Shown: positions 51,953-62,604, numbered from the stretch's first letter. The stretch is 64,000 nt of DNA from Nocardia sp. SYP-A9097 (GCF_009649815.1 NZ_WJIC01000003.1:496001-560000), one strand, 5' to 3'. Notes: a model not told the origin generated them from the sequence alone. Program-made: numbers and translations.

Positions 51953-53455
51953 GTGAAGAATCATCTCGTCCGCACGCACCGCTCCGCCGAGCACTTTCCC
52001 CGCGAAGAGCAGCTGGCGTGGCGGATCGCCGAGGTCGCCGCCGATACGGTGCAGGTCGCGCCGGAGACCGAGGAGATGATCGTCAATCGGATCATCGACA
52101 ATGCCGCGGTCGCCGCGGCCTCCATCGGTCGGCGGCCCGTTACCAATGCTCGCGCGCAGGCCGTGACGCACCCCTATCAGCCGGGCTCAACCGTTTTCGG
52201 GATCGCCGGGTCGTATTCGCCCGAGTGGGCGGCGTGGGCCAATGGTGTCGCGGTGCGCGAACTGGACTTTCATGACACGTTCTTGGCGGCGGAGTACTCG
52301 CACCCCGGTGACAACATTCCGCCGATTCTGGCTGTGGCACAGCACGCAGGCCGCTCCGGACGTGACCTGATTCGCGGCCTCGCAACGGGTTACGAGATCC
52401 AGGTCGATCTGGTGCGCGGAATCTGTTTACACGAGCACAAGATCGACCATGTCGCGCACCTCGGGCCGTCCGCCGCCGCCGGTATCGGTACGCTGCTCGG
52501 CCTCGACACCGAGACCATTTACCAGGCCGTCGGCCAGGCGCTGCACACCACGACCGCCACTCGGCAGTCCCGCAAGGGTGAGATCTCCAGTTGGAAGGCG
52601 TATGCCCCTGCCTTCGCCGGGAAGATGGCGGTCGAAGCGGTTGATCGCGCGCTGCGCGGGGAGGGTGCGCCCTCGCCCATCTGGGAGGGTGAGGACGGTG
52701 TAATCGCTTGGCTGCTGGGCGGTCCCGACAAGGAGTACTCGGTGCCGCTGCCCGGTCCGGGTGAGCCCAAGCGGGCCATTCTGGATACGTACACCAAGGA
52801 GCATTCGGCCGAGTATCAGAGTCAGGCTCCGATCGACCTCGCTCGGCGCATGCGTGATCGGATCGGCGATCTCGAGCAGATCGCGTCGATCGTGCTGCAC
52901 ACCAGTCATCACACACACGTGGTGATCGGCACCGGCTCCGGGGATCCGCAGAAGTTCGACCCCAAGGCTTCTCGCGAAACCCTCGACCACTCGGTCATGT
53001 ACATTTTCGCGGTCGCATTGCAGGACGGCAGCTGGCATCACGAGCGGTCGTACGCGCCGGAGCGGGCGCAGCGGCCGGACACCATCGAGCTGTGGCAGAA
53101 GATTTCCACCGCCGAAGACCCGGAGTGGACTCGGCGCTATCATTCGACCGATCCGAATGAGAGGGCGTTCGGCGCACGCGCCGAGGTCACCTTGAAGAGC
53201 GGTGAGGTGATCATCGACGAATTGGCCGTCGCGGACGCACATCCCTTGGGCGCGCGGCCTTTTACCCGCGAGCAGTACATTGCCAAATTCCGCACGCTCG
53301 CCGACGGTGTGGTGGAGTCCGCTGAGCAGGATCGCTTCCTCGACGTGGTGCAACGCGCCGGCGAGCTGTCCGCTGGTGAATTGTCGGAACTCACCTGCAC
53401 CGTCTCGGCCGAAGTGCTTGCGCGCGCGCCCAAATCGCCGAATGGACTCTTCTGA
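51953..53455 (+). CDS. prpD: 2-methylcitrate dehydratase
   Basis: A 500-aa MmgE/PrpD family dehydratase converting 2-methylcitrate to 2-methyl-cis-aconitate in propionyl-CoA breakdown. Family blocks: [18 protein letters not shown] with the active-site Asp/His region, [16 protein letters not shown], and [26 protein letters not shown] at 51937-51943 supports GTG 51953. It is the first gene of prpD-prpB-prpC; the stop overlaps the prpB start (TGATG). The pathway detoxifies and uses propionyl-CoA from odd-chain and branched lipids and sterols, common food for mycolata. Confidence 0.96.
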   Translation: MKNHLVRTHRSAEHFPREEQLAWRIAEVAADTVQVAPETEEMIVNRIIDNAAVAAASIGRRPVTNARAQAVTHPYQPGSTVFGIAGSYSPEWAAWANGVAVRELDFHDTFLAAEYSHPGDNIPPILAVAQHAGRSGRDLIRGLATGYEIQVDLVRGICLHEHKIDHVAHLGPSAAAGIGTLLGLDTETIYQAVGQALHTTTATRQSRKGEISSWKAYAPAFAGKMAVEAVDRALRGEGAPSPIWEGEDGVIAWLLGGPDKEYSVPLPGPGEPKRAILDTYTKEHSAEYQSQAPIDLARRMRDRIGDLEQIASIVLHTSHHTHVVIGTGSGDPQKFDPKASRETLDHSVMYIFAVALQDGSWHHERSYAPERAQRPDTIELWQKISTAEDPEWTRRYHSTDPNERAFGARAEVTLKSGEVIIDELAVADAHPLGARPFTREQYIAKFRTLADGVVESAEQDRFLDVVQRAGELSAGELSELTCTVSAEVLARAPKSPNGLF

Positions 53456-54369
53456 TGTCAGGGTTGTTCGCTGCTGCCACCTCGGCCACGGACAAGCGCG
53501 CGGCCTTCCGCGCCGGGCTTGCCTCCAATCGTATTCAGCGGTTTCCCGGGGCATTCAATCCCTTGGTGGCCAAGCTGATTCAGGAAATCGGCTTCGAAGG
53601 CGTCTACGTCTCAGGCGCTGTGCTCTCGGCGGATTTGGGGCTACCCGATATCGGATTGACCACGCTCACAGAGGTTTCCGGACGCGGACAGCAGATCGCC
53701 CGGGTCACCGACCTGCCCGTACTCATCGACGCCGATACCGGATTCGGTGAACCCATGAGCGCCGCCCGCACGGTCACTGTCATGGAGGACGCCGGAATCG
53801 CGGGGCTGCACCTGGAAGATCAGGTGAACCCGAAACGCTGCGGGCATCTCGACGGCAAGGCCGTGGTGCCGGTCGAGGAGATGGTGCGCCGCCTGCGTGC
53901 CGCCGTCTCCGCCCGCCGCGACCCGAATTTCATAATCTGCGCCCGCACCGACGCCGCCGGAATCGAGGGCATCGACGCGGCCATCGAACGCGCCAAAGCC
54001 TATGCCGACACCGGCGCGGACCTGATCTTCACCGAGGCGCTGAATACCATCGCCGACTTCGAGAAGTTCCGCGCGGCCGTCTCAATTCCCTTGCTGGCCA
54101 ATATGACCGAGTTCGGAAAGTCCGAACTGATCCCCGCGCACACCCTCGAAGAGATCGGCTACAACGCCGTCATCTATCCGGTCACACTGCTGCGCCTGGC
54201 CATGCACGCCGCCGAAACCGGGCTGCGGGAAATCCTGGCCACCGGCACCCAGGGCACGCTGCTCGACCGGATGCAGCATCGCAGCCGCCTCTACGAACTG
54301 CTGCGCTACGAGCGCTACAACGAATTCGACTCGGACATCTTCAATTTCACTCTGGGAAGGAACCAGTGA
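53455..54369 (+). CDS. prpB: 2-methylisocitrate lyase
   Basis: A 304-aa TIM-barrel lyase of the isocitrate lyase/PEP mutase superfamily that cleaves 2-methylisocitrate to pyruvate and succinate. The catalytic loop PKRCGHLDGK with its Cys is present, as are DADTGFGEP (Mg site) and the VYVSGAVLSADLGLPDIG substrate loop. ATG 53455 overlaps the prpD stop by one base, and its own stop overlaps the start of prpC. This is the PrpB type, not ICL, so the cell has a dedicated methylcitrate cycle. Confidence 0.97.
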   Translation: MSGLFAAATSATDKRAAFRAGLASNRIQRFPGAFNPLVAKLIQEIGFEGVYVSGAVLSADLGLPDIGLTTLTEVSGRGQQIARVTDLPVLIDADTGFGEPMSAARTVTVMEDAGIAGLHLEDQVNPKRCGHLDGKAVVPVEEMVRRLRAAVSARRDPNFIICARTDAAGIEGIDAAIERAKAYADTGADLIFTEALNTIADFEKFRAAVSIPLLANMTEFGKSELIPAHTLEEIGYNAVIYPVTLLRLAMHAAETGLREILATGTQGTLLDRMQHRSRLYELLRYERYNEFDSDIFNFTLGRNQ

Positions 54370-55487
54370 TGACCGCGACACCGACTATCTACAAGGGTCT
54401 CGCCGGTGTTGTGGTCGATACCACCGCTATCTCCAAGGTGGTGCCGGAAACCAACTCGCTGACCTATCGCGGTTACGCGGTCCAGGATCTGGCGGCGAAC
54501 TGCAGCTTCGAACAGGTCGCGTATCTACTCTGGTACGGCGAACTACCTGGTGATGCCGAACTCGAGCGATTCTGCCTGTGGGAGAGGGCCGCTCGGCGCG
54601 CGGACCGGTCACTGCTGTCGCTGGTGACCAAGCTGCCGGAGAACTGCCATCCCATGGATGTGGTGCGCACCGCGATCAGCTACCTCGGTGCGGAGGATCC
54701 CGCCGAGGATGACAACTCACCGAAGGCCAACCGCGCCAAGGCACTTCGGATGATGGCGGTACTGCCCACCATTGTCGCCGCCGATCACCGACGACGCCAT
54801 GGGCTGGATCCCATTGCGCCACACTCGCATCTGGGGTTCGCGGAGAACTTTCTGAACATGTGCTTCGGGAAAGTGCCCGCACCGGAGCTGGTGAAGGCAT
54901 TCGAGGTGTCGCTGATTCTGTACGCGGAGCACAGTTTCAACGCCTCCACCTTCGCCGCGCGGGTGGTCACCTCCACGCTGTCCGATATCTACAGCGCGGT
55001 CACCGCCGCCATCGGGGCGCTCAAAGGATCGCTGCACGGGGGAGCGAACGAGGCTGTCATGCACGACATGATCGAGATCGGGGATCCGGCGCTCGCCGCA
55101 CAGTGGATGCGAAACAAGCTGGCGCACAAGGAGAAAGTGATGGGATTCGGGCACCGGGTGTACAAGAACGGTGACTCCCGGGTGCCGACCATGAAGGCCG
55201 CCTTCCTCGATATCGCCGCCGCCACCGGCGGGGCCGAATGGGTGCGCATGTACGAGATCCTCGAACGCACCATGATCGAGGCCACCGGGATCAAACCGAA
55301 TCTGGATTTCCCGACCGGGCCCGCCTACTACCTGCTGGGCTTCGACATCGAGGCGTTCACACCCATTTTCGTCATGAGTCGCATCACCGGCTGGACCGCG
55401 CACATTATCGAACAGGGCGAATCCAATTCACTCATCCGTCCGCTGAGCGAATACGTCGGCGTGCCACAGCGTTCCGTCGTCGCCTGA
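54369..55487 (+). CDS. prpC: 2-methylcitrate synthase
   Basis: A 372-aa citrate synthase-family enzyme joining propionyl-CoA and oxaloacetate. The catalytic histidines lie in LKGSLHGGANEAV and VMGFGHRVYKNGDSR, and the Asp region in PNLDFPTGPAYYLLG. Its length matches the short PrpC/GltA2 type. The start could be GTG 54366 or ATG 54369; ATG is preferred, giving the same TGATG coupling as between prpD and prpB, with GGGAAGGA upstream. It is the last gene of the operon. Confidence 0.96.
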   Translation: MTATPTIYKGLAGVVVDTTAISKVVPETNSLTYRGYAVQDLAANCSFEQVAYLLWYGELPGDAELERFCLWERAARRADRSLLSLVTKLPENCHPMDVVRTAISYLGAEDPAEDDNSPKANRAKALRMMAVLPTIVAADHRRRHGLDPIAPHSHLGFAENFLNMCFGKVPAPELVKAFEVSLILYAEHSFNASTFAARVVTSTLSDIYSAVTAAIGALKGSLHGGANEAVMHDMIEIGDPALAAQWMRNKLAHKEKVMGFGHRVYKNGDSRVPTMKAAFLDIAAATGGAEWVRMYEILERTMIEATGIKPNLDFPTGPAYYLLGFDIEAFTPIFVMSRITGWTAHIIEQGESNSLIRPLSEYVGVPQRSVVA

Positions 55488-55574
55488 CCGCGAGCACGGG
55501 CCGCCCTCGACCCGCGCGCCTACGGTTTCGTATCGTTGAGAAACCATGGCTCCCACTTCAGAACCCACCGCGGC

Positions 55575-56144
55575 ATGAGCGCGGTCACCCGGCTCACGCT
55601 CATCACGCACGCGATCACCGATGCCGTCCAAGGTGCGCGATTCCCGGTCGACGAGCCGCTCAACGCGCTCGGCGGCCGGACCATCGCGAAGGTCGGCTCC
55701 CTGCTCGGAGCCGACCACACCGTTATTCGGCACGCCCCGGAGACCCGCACCCGCGAAACAGCCGCCGCGCTCGGGCTGACCGCCCAACCCGAGGAAGCGC
55801 TCCGCGATATCGACCACGGCGACTGGGCGGGGCGGACCATGGACTCGCTGCCCGCCGAAGAGTTGATGAGCTGGCTCACCGATCCCACCCATCGGTCACA
55901 CGGCGGTGAATCCATCACCGACCTTATCGACCGCGTCCGCGGCTGGCTCGGCGACCTGGCCGGAAGCGGTCAGCACATCACCGCCATCACCCATCCCGCG
56001 ATTGTTCGCGCCGGCGTGGTGTGCACTCTCGACGCACCCGCACAAGCCTTCTGGCGCATAGACATTCCGCCGCTGACCGCCACCACGCTGCATTATCGGG
56101 TGCCCGCGTGGACGCTTCGGACAACCGCCAGCGCCCTCGGCTGA
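55575..56144 (+). CDS. histidine phosphatase-fold protein with altered RHG motif
   Basis: A 189-aa protein of the histidine phosphatase (phosphoglycerate mutase-like) superfamily. The usual R-H-G start motif reads LTLITHAITDA here (Thr11-His12-Ala13), so the histidine is kept but the phosphate-binding Arg is lost. Other blocks are recognisable: IRHAPETRTRETAAALGL, DIDHGDWAGRTMDSL, and ITAITHPAIVRAG in place of the second histidine motif. In actinobacteria similar proteins accompany CbtAB cobalt transporters, and a cobalamin riboswitch begins about 100 bp downstream here. Activity is uncertain. ATG 55575 fits the family N-terminus. Confidence 0.8.
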   Translation: MSAVTRLTLITHAITDAVQGARFPVDEPLNALGGRTIAKVGSLLGADHTVIRHAPETRTRETAAALGLTAQPEEALRDIDHGDWAGRTMDSLPAEELMSWLTDPTHRSHGGESITDLIDRVRGWLGDLAGSGQHITAITHPAIVRAGVVCTLDAPAQAFWRIDIPPLTATTLHYRVPAWTLRTTASALG

Positions 56145-56249
56145 GTCTCAGCATGCGGGCAGGTGGCAGCGCCCGGCCGCGCGCCCGGCTATTCTGTTCG
56201 GGCAGCTGGTTCGCTGACGATGCGGCATACGGAGCCCCCAACCCATCGT

Positions 56250-56450
56250 GAGCGTCGAAACCTGTCCGGTGATTTTGCCGGCACGGGCGAGAGGGAACCC
56301 GGTGAAAATCCGGACTGTCCCGCAGCGGTAAATGGGAACGACGGCACACCGGGCACCACCCGGGAAGCAGCCGTCGGACCAGCCCCGGCCGGGTGCGCCG
56401 GGGTCGACCTGGAGCCGGGTCGATGCCCATGAGTCCGAAAACCTGCCGGT
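56250..56450 (+). promoter_or_regulatory. cobalamin (B12) riboswitch
   Basis: The conserved core is easily read: GAGAGGGAACCCGGTGAAAA at about 56289-56309, then TCCGG, ACTGTCCCGCAGCGGT (about 56315-56330), a variable GC-rich peripheral region, and the B12 box GAGTCCGAAAACCTGCC (about 56431-56447). These match the adenosylcobalamin-class consensus closely. The outer boundaries are approximate. It reads toward metF, 150 bp away, with a hairpin right behind the B12 box, so cobalamin should reduce expression of metF. Confidence 0.88.
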
Positions 56451-56452
56451 TG

Positions 56453-56475
56453 CGCCGGATACGCCGTATCCGGCG
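56453..56475 (+). terminator. riboswitch expression-platform hairpin
   Basis: A perfect 10-bp stem CGCCGGATAC (56453-56462) and GTATCCGGCG (56466-56475) with a 3-base loop, six bases after the B12 box. Its left arm (GCCGG) repeats the CCGG-rich text inside the B12 box, so alternative pairing is possible. It has no T run; U-less hairpins are common terminators in actinomycetes. Transcriptional control is inferred. Confidence 0.65.
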
Positions 56476-56600
56476 GTCGCCGCCTCGTGGATCGGGCGGA
56501 ACGCCGAGTGGACCCGGGCACGGGAAGATGCTTCGAGGGCTCCATCGGCGTTCGCCGGTCATAGGTGCCGACCATCGTCCACCAACCATGGAATTCACCG

Positions 56601-57599
56601 ATGCTGAACCCAGACAACACCTTTGGCTCCCCACACCAACGCACCCGCATCTCGCCGATCACCTCCGGCGTCCCGTCGGTCGTGAAAAGCCTGCGCTCGC
56701 ACTCCGGCCCGCGCGTTCCCTTCTCCGTGGAATTCAATCCACCCCGCGACGCCGCCGGCGAAGCCCGACTCTGGCGCGCCGTCCGCGAATTCGAACGCAT
56801 GCACCCGGCCTTCGTCTCCATGACCTACGGCGCCGGCGGCTCCACCAAGGACCGCACCGCGCGCATCACCGGACAACTCGCCCGGGAAACCACGCTCCTG
56901 CCGGTCGCCCACCTGACCGCCGTCGGCCACAGCACCGCCGAACTGCGCTCCCTCGTCGGCTCCTACGCCGACTACGGAATCCGCAATATCCTCGTCCTGC
57001 GCGGCGACCCGCCCGGCGACCCCCTCGGCCCCTGGCACAAACACCCCCAAGGCGTCGAATACGCCGACGAACTCGTCCGCATGGTCCGCGACCTCGGCGA
57101 CTTCAACGTAGGCGTGGCCTCCTTCCCCCAAGGCCACCCCCGCTCACCCGACCTGGCCACCGACACCGCGTTCCTGGCCGCGAAACTCCGTGCCGGAGCG
57201 GACTATTCGATCACCCAGATGTTCTTCGACGTAGACGAATACCTCCGCCTACGCGATCGCATCATGGCCTTCGATCCGATCGAGGGCGCGAAACCCATAA
57301 TCCCCGAACTGATGCCCATCACCTCACTGCGCACGGTCGCCCGGGCCGAAGAACTCAGCGGCCGCCCCCTCCCACCACAGGTCCTGCAGCGCCTCCACCG
57401 CGCCGCCGGAAACGGCCCCGAAGAAAACCAAGCCGCCATCCGCGAAGCCGGAATAGAAATCGCCACCGAAATGGCCCAACGCCTCATCGCCGAAGGCGCC
57501 CCCTGCCTCCACTTCATCACCCTAAACTTCGCCAAAGCCACCCGAGAAGTTCTCGACAACCTCGGCTACCAAGCCACAGCCACCCCCCTCAGCGCATAA
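56601..57599 (+). CDS. metF: methylenetetrahydrofolate reductase
   Basis: A 332-aa flavoprotein reducing 5,10-methylene-THF to 5-methyl-THF, the methyl donor for methionine synthesis. TIM-barrel family features: FSVEFNPPRDAAGEARLW, MTYGAGGSTKDRT, ILVLRGDPPGD, and the FAD/folate block YSITQMFFDVDEY. The start is uncertain: ATG 56601 gives the usual length, GTG 56565 adds 12 residues, and neither has a clear ribosome site. It lies behind a cobalamin riboswitch, so its level should fall when B12 is plentiful. The adjacent downstream gene at 57616 may share the transcript. Confidence 0.95.
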   Translation: MLNPDNTFGSPHQRTRISPITSGVPSVVKSLRSHSGPRVPFSVEFNPPRDAAGEARLWRAVREFERMHPAFVSMTYGAGGSTKDRTARITGQLARETTLLPVAHLTAVGHSTAELRSLVGSYADYGIRNILVLRGDPPGDPLGPWHKHPQGVEYADELVRMVRDLGDFNVGVASFPQGHPRSPDLATDTAFLAAKLRAGADYSITQMFFDVDEYLRLRDRIMAFDPIEGAKPIIPELMPITSLRTVARAEELSGRPLPPQVLQRLHRAAGNGPEENQAAIREAGIEIATEMAQRLIAEGAPCLHFITLNFAKATREVLDNLGYQATATPLSA

Positions 57600-57615
57600 G
57601 CCCGAGGGCACGACC

Positions 57616-58152
57616 GTGGAGTCCGACGCGAACCGTCCTATCCGACAACGGGATTGGGCAAAGGTACTGCTCGCCTTCGCGGGCGAGGTACTTGTGGTGT
57701 GCTCACGGTGTGGAGGTCGGGCCAGGAATATGCGTCGACCCGACCTCCCCGCGGCCCAGCATTGGAATCAGCATCTCGACGAACCACGCAGACTGGTGTG
57801 CGCCGAGTGTGGAGCGACCCACGACTGGGTCCACCCGGCCGGTGAATCCATGCCACGAAGCTTCGCCCGCGGCGGTGGCGTCACGGACCTGCATTTCGAC
57901 CGGCCACTCTGGCTACAAACCCGCTGCACCGGACACGTGCTGTGGGCCCTCAACATCGAGCACGTCGACCAACTCGCAGCCGACATCGGTGCATCCCCCC
58001 GCAGCGACCGCCCGTCAAGCCACATGTTCACCGTTCTACCCACATGGATGAAGCACGCAGCCAACCGCACCGACATCCTGATCGCCCTCGGCCGACTGCG
58101 CCTGCTCGCCGACCGATCATCACCAGCCGATCGATCCGACGCCGCCTACTGA
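57616..58152 (+). CDS. hypothetical zinc-ribbon protein
   Basis: A 178-aa protein with two cysteine pairs, VVCSRCGGRARNM and LVCAECGATHDW, spaced like a treble-clef or rubredoxin-type zinc ribbon (about residues 28-68). The C-terminal part (LWLQTRCTGHVLWALNIEHV, WMKHAANRTDILIALGRLR) is helical and typical of an actinobacterial family of unknown role. It starts at GTG 57616, 16 bp after metF, so it may be in the same transcript. It converges with the ACP gene. Confidence 0.7.
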   Translation: MESDANRPIRQRDWAKVLLAFAGEVLVVCSRCGGRARNMRRPDLPAAQHWNQHLDEPRRLVCAECGATHDWVHPAGESMPRSFARGGGVTDLHFDRPLWLQTRCTGHVLWALNIEHVDQLAADIGASPRSDRPSSHMFTVLPTWMKHAANRTDILIALGRLRLLADRSSPADRSDAAY

Positions 58153-58177
58153 GGGCGGGCGCGGGGGCCGGCGGGCA

Positions 58178-58483
58178 TTACTCGGCCGCGTCCTCGGTGT
58201 ACTTGGACTTCAATTCCGCTGCGAGGTCGGCGTTTTCGAGCTCCATCTGCTGGACGTAGGCGACGGCGTCGCCGACGGTGCGGAGGTTGCCGAGGTCCTC
58301 GTCGGGGATTTTGACGCTGTACTTGTCTTCGAGTTGGACGGCGATCTCGACCAGGGAGAGGGAGTCGATGTCCAGGTCTTCCACGAAGGACTTCTCGATG
58401 GTGACCTCGGTGGCCTCGATGCCGGTGACCTCCTCGATGATTTCGGCAATGCCGGCGATGATCGTTTCCTGAGTGGTAGTCAC
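58178..58483 (-). CDS. acpM: meromycolate-type acyl carrier protein
   Basis: A 101-aa acyl carrier protein with the long acidic C-terminal tail of AcpM, the FAS-II carrier that extends meromycolic acids in mycobacteria and relatives. The phosphopantetheine site is EDLDIDSLSLVEI with Ser41, and the N-terminus TTTQETIIAGIAEIIEEVTG matches the family. GTG 58483 with GAGAAGGG upstream is the start. In mycobacteria acpM lies between fabD and kasA; here neither is adjacent, so it is a stand-alone carrier. Confidence 0.93.
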   Translation of the reverse strand: MTTTQETIIAGIAEIIEEVTGIEATEVTIEKSFVEDLDIDSLSLVEIAVQLEDKYSVKIPDEDLGNLRTVGDAVAYVQQMELENADLAAELKSKYTEDAAE

Positions 58484-58736
58484 AAATCTGCCCTTCTCGA
58501 TGAAGCTGAATGTCCGGTGGTGGACACGCGGTGTTCGGGTGGATCGCCTTCGGCATCTCCGCTGGTGACCCGGTCAAATTGGTTGCGGTTCAATCGTTTT
58601 GCGCTATTCGACGCTCACAACATATACAGTCGGGTTGATGCCGGAAGATGGCGATCCGGCACAACCTGCGGACGCCGGTTTGTGGGAATCCCCCAATGAC
58701 ACCTCCCGGGCCGGGGGCGACTTCACCACTTCGACC

Positions 58737-59930
58737 TCAGGAGCGGTGGGTAGGCAAACCGAGGACCTGATGAGCAATGTGGTTGAGGGCGAATTCATTG
58801 CTGACCGGGCCGGAGCGGGACAATCGGGCGTCGAGGTAGATGTCGATCAAACCCTCCCGTTCGTCCCACGCTGTAGCGCCGAGTACTTGCATCGCGTGGT
58901 CGGCGGAGTCGAATGCGAGGTCGGCGGCGAGTAGTTTCGCGATGTTGATGTCGCCCGCGATGGTGTCGGCGTCGGCGCCCGCATCGATGCGGGTCGCGGT
59001 GCGGTAGACCAGCAATCGCACCGCGGCCGAGCGCGCGTGCAGGCTGGCCAGGGGGTGTGCGATCGACTGTTCGGCGCCGATGGGGCTCTTGCCGGAGATG
59101 ACTCGATCCTTGGCGCGGGCAATGGCGCGGGTGAGGCTGTACGCAGCGGTACCGGTGCAGACCGCGGCGGTGAGTACCCGCTCGACGTGGGTGAACGGCC
59201 ACATGGTGAGTAGCCCCTGTCCCTCGGTGCCGACGAGCGCATCGGCCGCGACCGCGACATTGTCGAATTCCAGTTGGAATTGACGCACTCCTTCGCGGTA
59301 GCGCATGGGGACTTCGGTGATCGTCGTACCCGATGCGTGCGGATCGACGAGCACCGTCGTGTAGCCGGCGGAACGGTCGGTGCGGTCCGCTCGCCCGAAC
59401 ACCAGTACCCGATCGGCGAGATCCACTCCGGAGGTAATCCGTTTGAGGCCGTTGACGACGAAATGGTCACCAGCGCGACGGATCTCGGTTTCGACGCCGA
59501 ACATGTTGTGTCCGGTACTCGGTTCGGTCGCCGCCATCGCCAGATGTGTCGATCCGGCGTACACGCGAGGGAGCCAAGTCTGCCGCGCCGATTCCGGGCC
59601 GACCGCTTCGATCGCGTGGGCGATAGCGGCGGACAGCACCGGCATCCAGAGCACGATTCCCTGTTCGGCGAATGCCTCCAGCACGAGCGCGGTCCCGAGC
59701 AGGTCGCTGCCGCGATCGCCGGCTCGCCCCGGTCGCCGGAGATCGGTCCAGCCGTGATCGAGAAACGTTGTCCACAGCTCGGGGTGGATTTCGCTGTGAT
59801 CGATCAGATGTTGCCGGATATCTACCGCCCGCGGCGCGAAGTCGGCCGCGACTTGCTGGGCTTCGGCCTGGAGGCGGCTGTGTTCGGTGGATAGTTCGAA
59901 CGAATTACCGCTGGACACAACGGATTTCAT
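58737..59930 (-). CDS. acyl-CoA dehydrogenase family protein
   Basis: A 397-aa flavin-dependent acyl-CoA dehydrogenase. N-terminal helical domain to about 120, then the beta-domain LAMAATEPSTGHNMFGVETE and KRITSGVDLADRVLVFGR contacting FAD, and the C-terminal helical bundle (HAMQVLGATAWDEREGLIDI followed by YLDARLSRSG). The usual late Glu of the base position is not seen at the MCAD site, as in several other subfamilies. AGGAGAA precedes ATG 59930. It diverges from a TetR gene with a 26-bp palindrome between them, so it is very likely under that regulator. It may serve beta-oxidation of an unusual acyl chain. Confidence 0.92.
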   Translation of the reverse strand: MKSVVSSGNSFELSTEHSRLQAEAQQVAADFAPRAVDIRQHLIDHSEIHPELWTTFLDHGWTDLRRPGRAGDRGSDLLGTALVLEAFAEQGIVLWMPVLSAAIAHAIEAVGPESARQTWLPRVYAGSTHLAMAATEPSTGHNMFGVETEIRRAGDHFVVNGLKRITSGVDLADRVLVFGRADRTDRSAGYTTVLVDPHASGTTITEVPMRYREGVRQFQLEFDNVAVAADALVGTEGQGLLTMWPFTHVERVLTAAVCTGTAAYSLTRAIARAKDRVISGKSPIGAEQSIAHPLASLHARSAAVRLLVYRTATRIDAGADADTIAGDINIAKLLAADLAFDSADHAMQVLGATAWDEREGLIDIYLDARLSRSGPVSNEFALNHIAHQVLGLPTHRS

Positions 59931-59970
59931 CGGTTCTCCTGATTCTCGGCGCGCACAGGGACGCCAAAGT

Positions 59971-59996
59971 AGAGTAACACTCCGGAGTGATACTCT
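59971..59996. promoter_or_regulatory. near-perfect 26-bp TetR operator
   Basis: Arms AGAGTAACACTCC (59971-59983) and GGAGTGATACTCT (59984-59996) pair at 12 of 13 positions with no spacer. It is centred in the 73-bp gap between the divergent acyl-CoA dehydrogenase and TetR starts and overlaps the expected promoters of both. Binding by the adjacent TetR is a strong inference. Confidence 0.8.
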
Positions 59997-60003
59997 GTCG
60001 AGC

Positions 60004-60702
60004 ATGGGAGTTCGCGATCGAGTTCTGCAGGCGGCGCTGGACTGTTTCAGCGATGAGGGGTACGAGCGCACGACGATTGCCCGGATTCGAGAGCGCAGCG
60101 CAGTGTCGAACGGTGCGCTGTTCCATCATTTTTCGAGCAAGGATGCGATCGCGGGCGCCCTGTATGTGGATTCGATCCAGTCGATCCATGATGGCTACCG
60201 CAGGGTGCTCGCCGCTGGGCCCACGACACTCGCAGATGTCGTCGGTGGCCTGATACGACATCAACTGTCGTGGATCGAAGCCAATGTCGCCCGTGCTCGA
60301 TTTCTCTACTCGCAGGGTCGACTCGACTGGTCGACCGACGGTGGCACCCGACTGCGGTCGATGAACGATGACATTGCCGATGCGTATCGGGAGTGGTTGG
60401 CCCCGTTGATTACTCGCGGCGAGGTTCGAGATCTGCCGATGGCCGTCATGGTCGCCGTCATCACCGGACCCGCGCACGCTCTGGCCGGGCAGTGGCTGGC
60501 CGGCCAACTCCCGGGCTCGTTGATCGACCACGCCGAGGAGTTGAGCGATGCCGCGGTGCGGGGTCTGGGAGGGAATCCATCGGAGCCGGCCGGACACACT
60601 CCCCGGCACGTCGAAGGTCGGGTCAGGGTGCAACTGCTCGATGCCGACGGTGCCGTGCTGGCTGAGACCGAAGTCACCAGCCTGAATTCCCGCGCGCACT
60701 GA
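60004..60702 (+). CDS. TetR family transcriptional regulator
   Basis: A 232-aa TetR regulator, long at the C-terminus. The helix-turn-helix spans about 8-50 (TIARIRERSAVSNGALFHHF); the ligand domain follows (QLSWIEANVARARFLYSQG), and the last about 35 residues (HVEGRVRVQLLDADGAVL) look like an extra beta strand pair. ATG 60004 starts eight bases after the operator, so the repressor should block its own transcription as well as that of the acyl-CoA dehydrogenase. An acyl-CoA ligand is plausible. Confidence 0.92.
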   Translation: MGVRDRVLQAALDCFSDEGYERTTIARIRERSAVSNGALFHHFSSKDAIAGALYVDSIQSIHDGYRRVLAAGPTTLADVVGGLIRHQLSWIEANVARARFLYSQGRLDWSTDGGTRLRSMNDDIADAYREWLAPLITRGEVRDLPMAVMVAVITGPAHALAGQWLAGQLPGSLIDHAEELSDAAVRGLGGNPSEPAGHTPRHVEGRVRVQLLDADGAVLAETEVTSLNSRAH

Positions 60703-60816
60703 GCGCCGCATCGTCCCGGCCCCGGTCGCGATGAATCACACCCGCAACCGTCCATGACCACGCGGAACAGGCGCTGACAGATGTTTCCGCGGACGCCTGC
60801 GGGAGCCGTTCGGGGT

Positions 60817-60918
60817 ATGACGCAGGTAACGGACGCCGTCTGTGCGGTAACCGCAGGTATGCTCGATTCGGTTAACGGCGATGGCGGCGGTAAAATCAAT
60901 ACTTCTTGTGTGTCGTGA
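60817..60918 (+). CDS. possible 33-codon leader peptide upstream of the ABC-F gene
   Basis: A short frame from ATG 60817 to TGA 60918 (begins MTQVTDAVCAVTAG, ends KINTSCVS), with GGAG 11 bases upstream and its stop 54 bases before the ABC-F start. ABC-F resistance genes, including relatives of mycobacterial Rv1473, are often induced by ribosome stalling on such leaders. Low GC at its end (TAAAATCAATACTTCTTG) is unlike the rest of the region. Translation is unproven. Confidence 0.35.
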   Translation: MTQVTDAVCAVTAGMLDSVNGDGGGKINTSCVS

Positions 60919-60972
60919 TGACCCGCAATCGAGTAGCTATCCGCCAGCACACCATCGCACGAGGAGACGTTT

Positions 60973-62604
<1,632 letters not shown>

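Noticed and set aside
56393..58051. 552-codon plus-strand frame overlapping metF
   Set aside because: Pro/Arg-rich alternate frame of metF; it also covers the riboswitch and lacks a plausible start.
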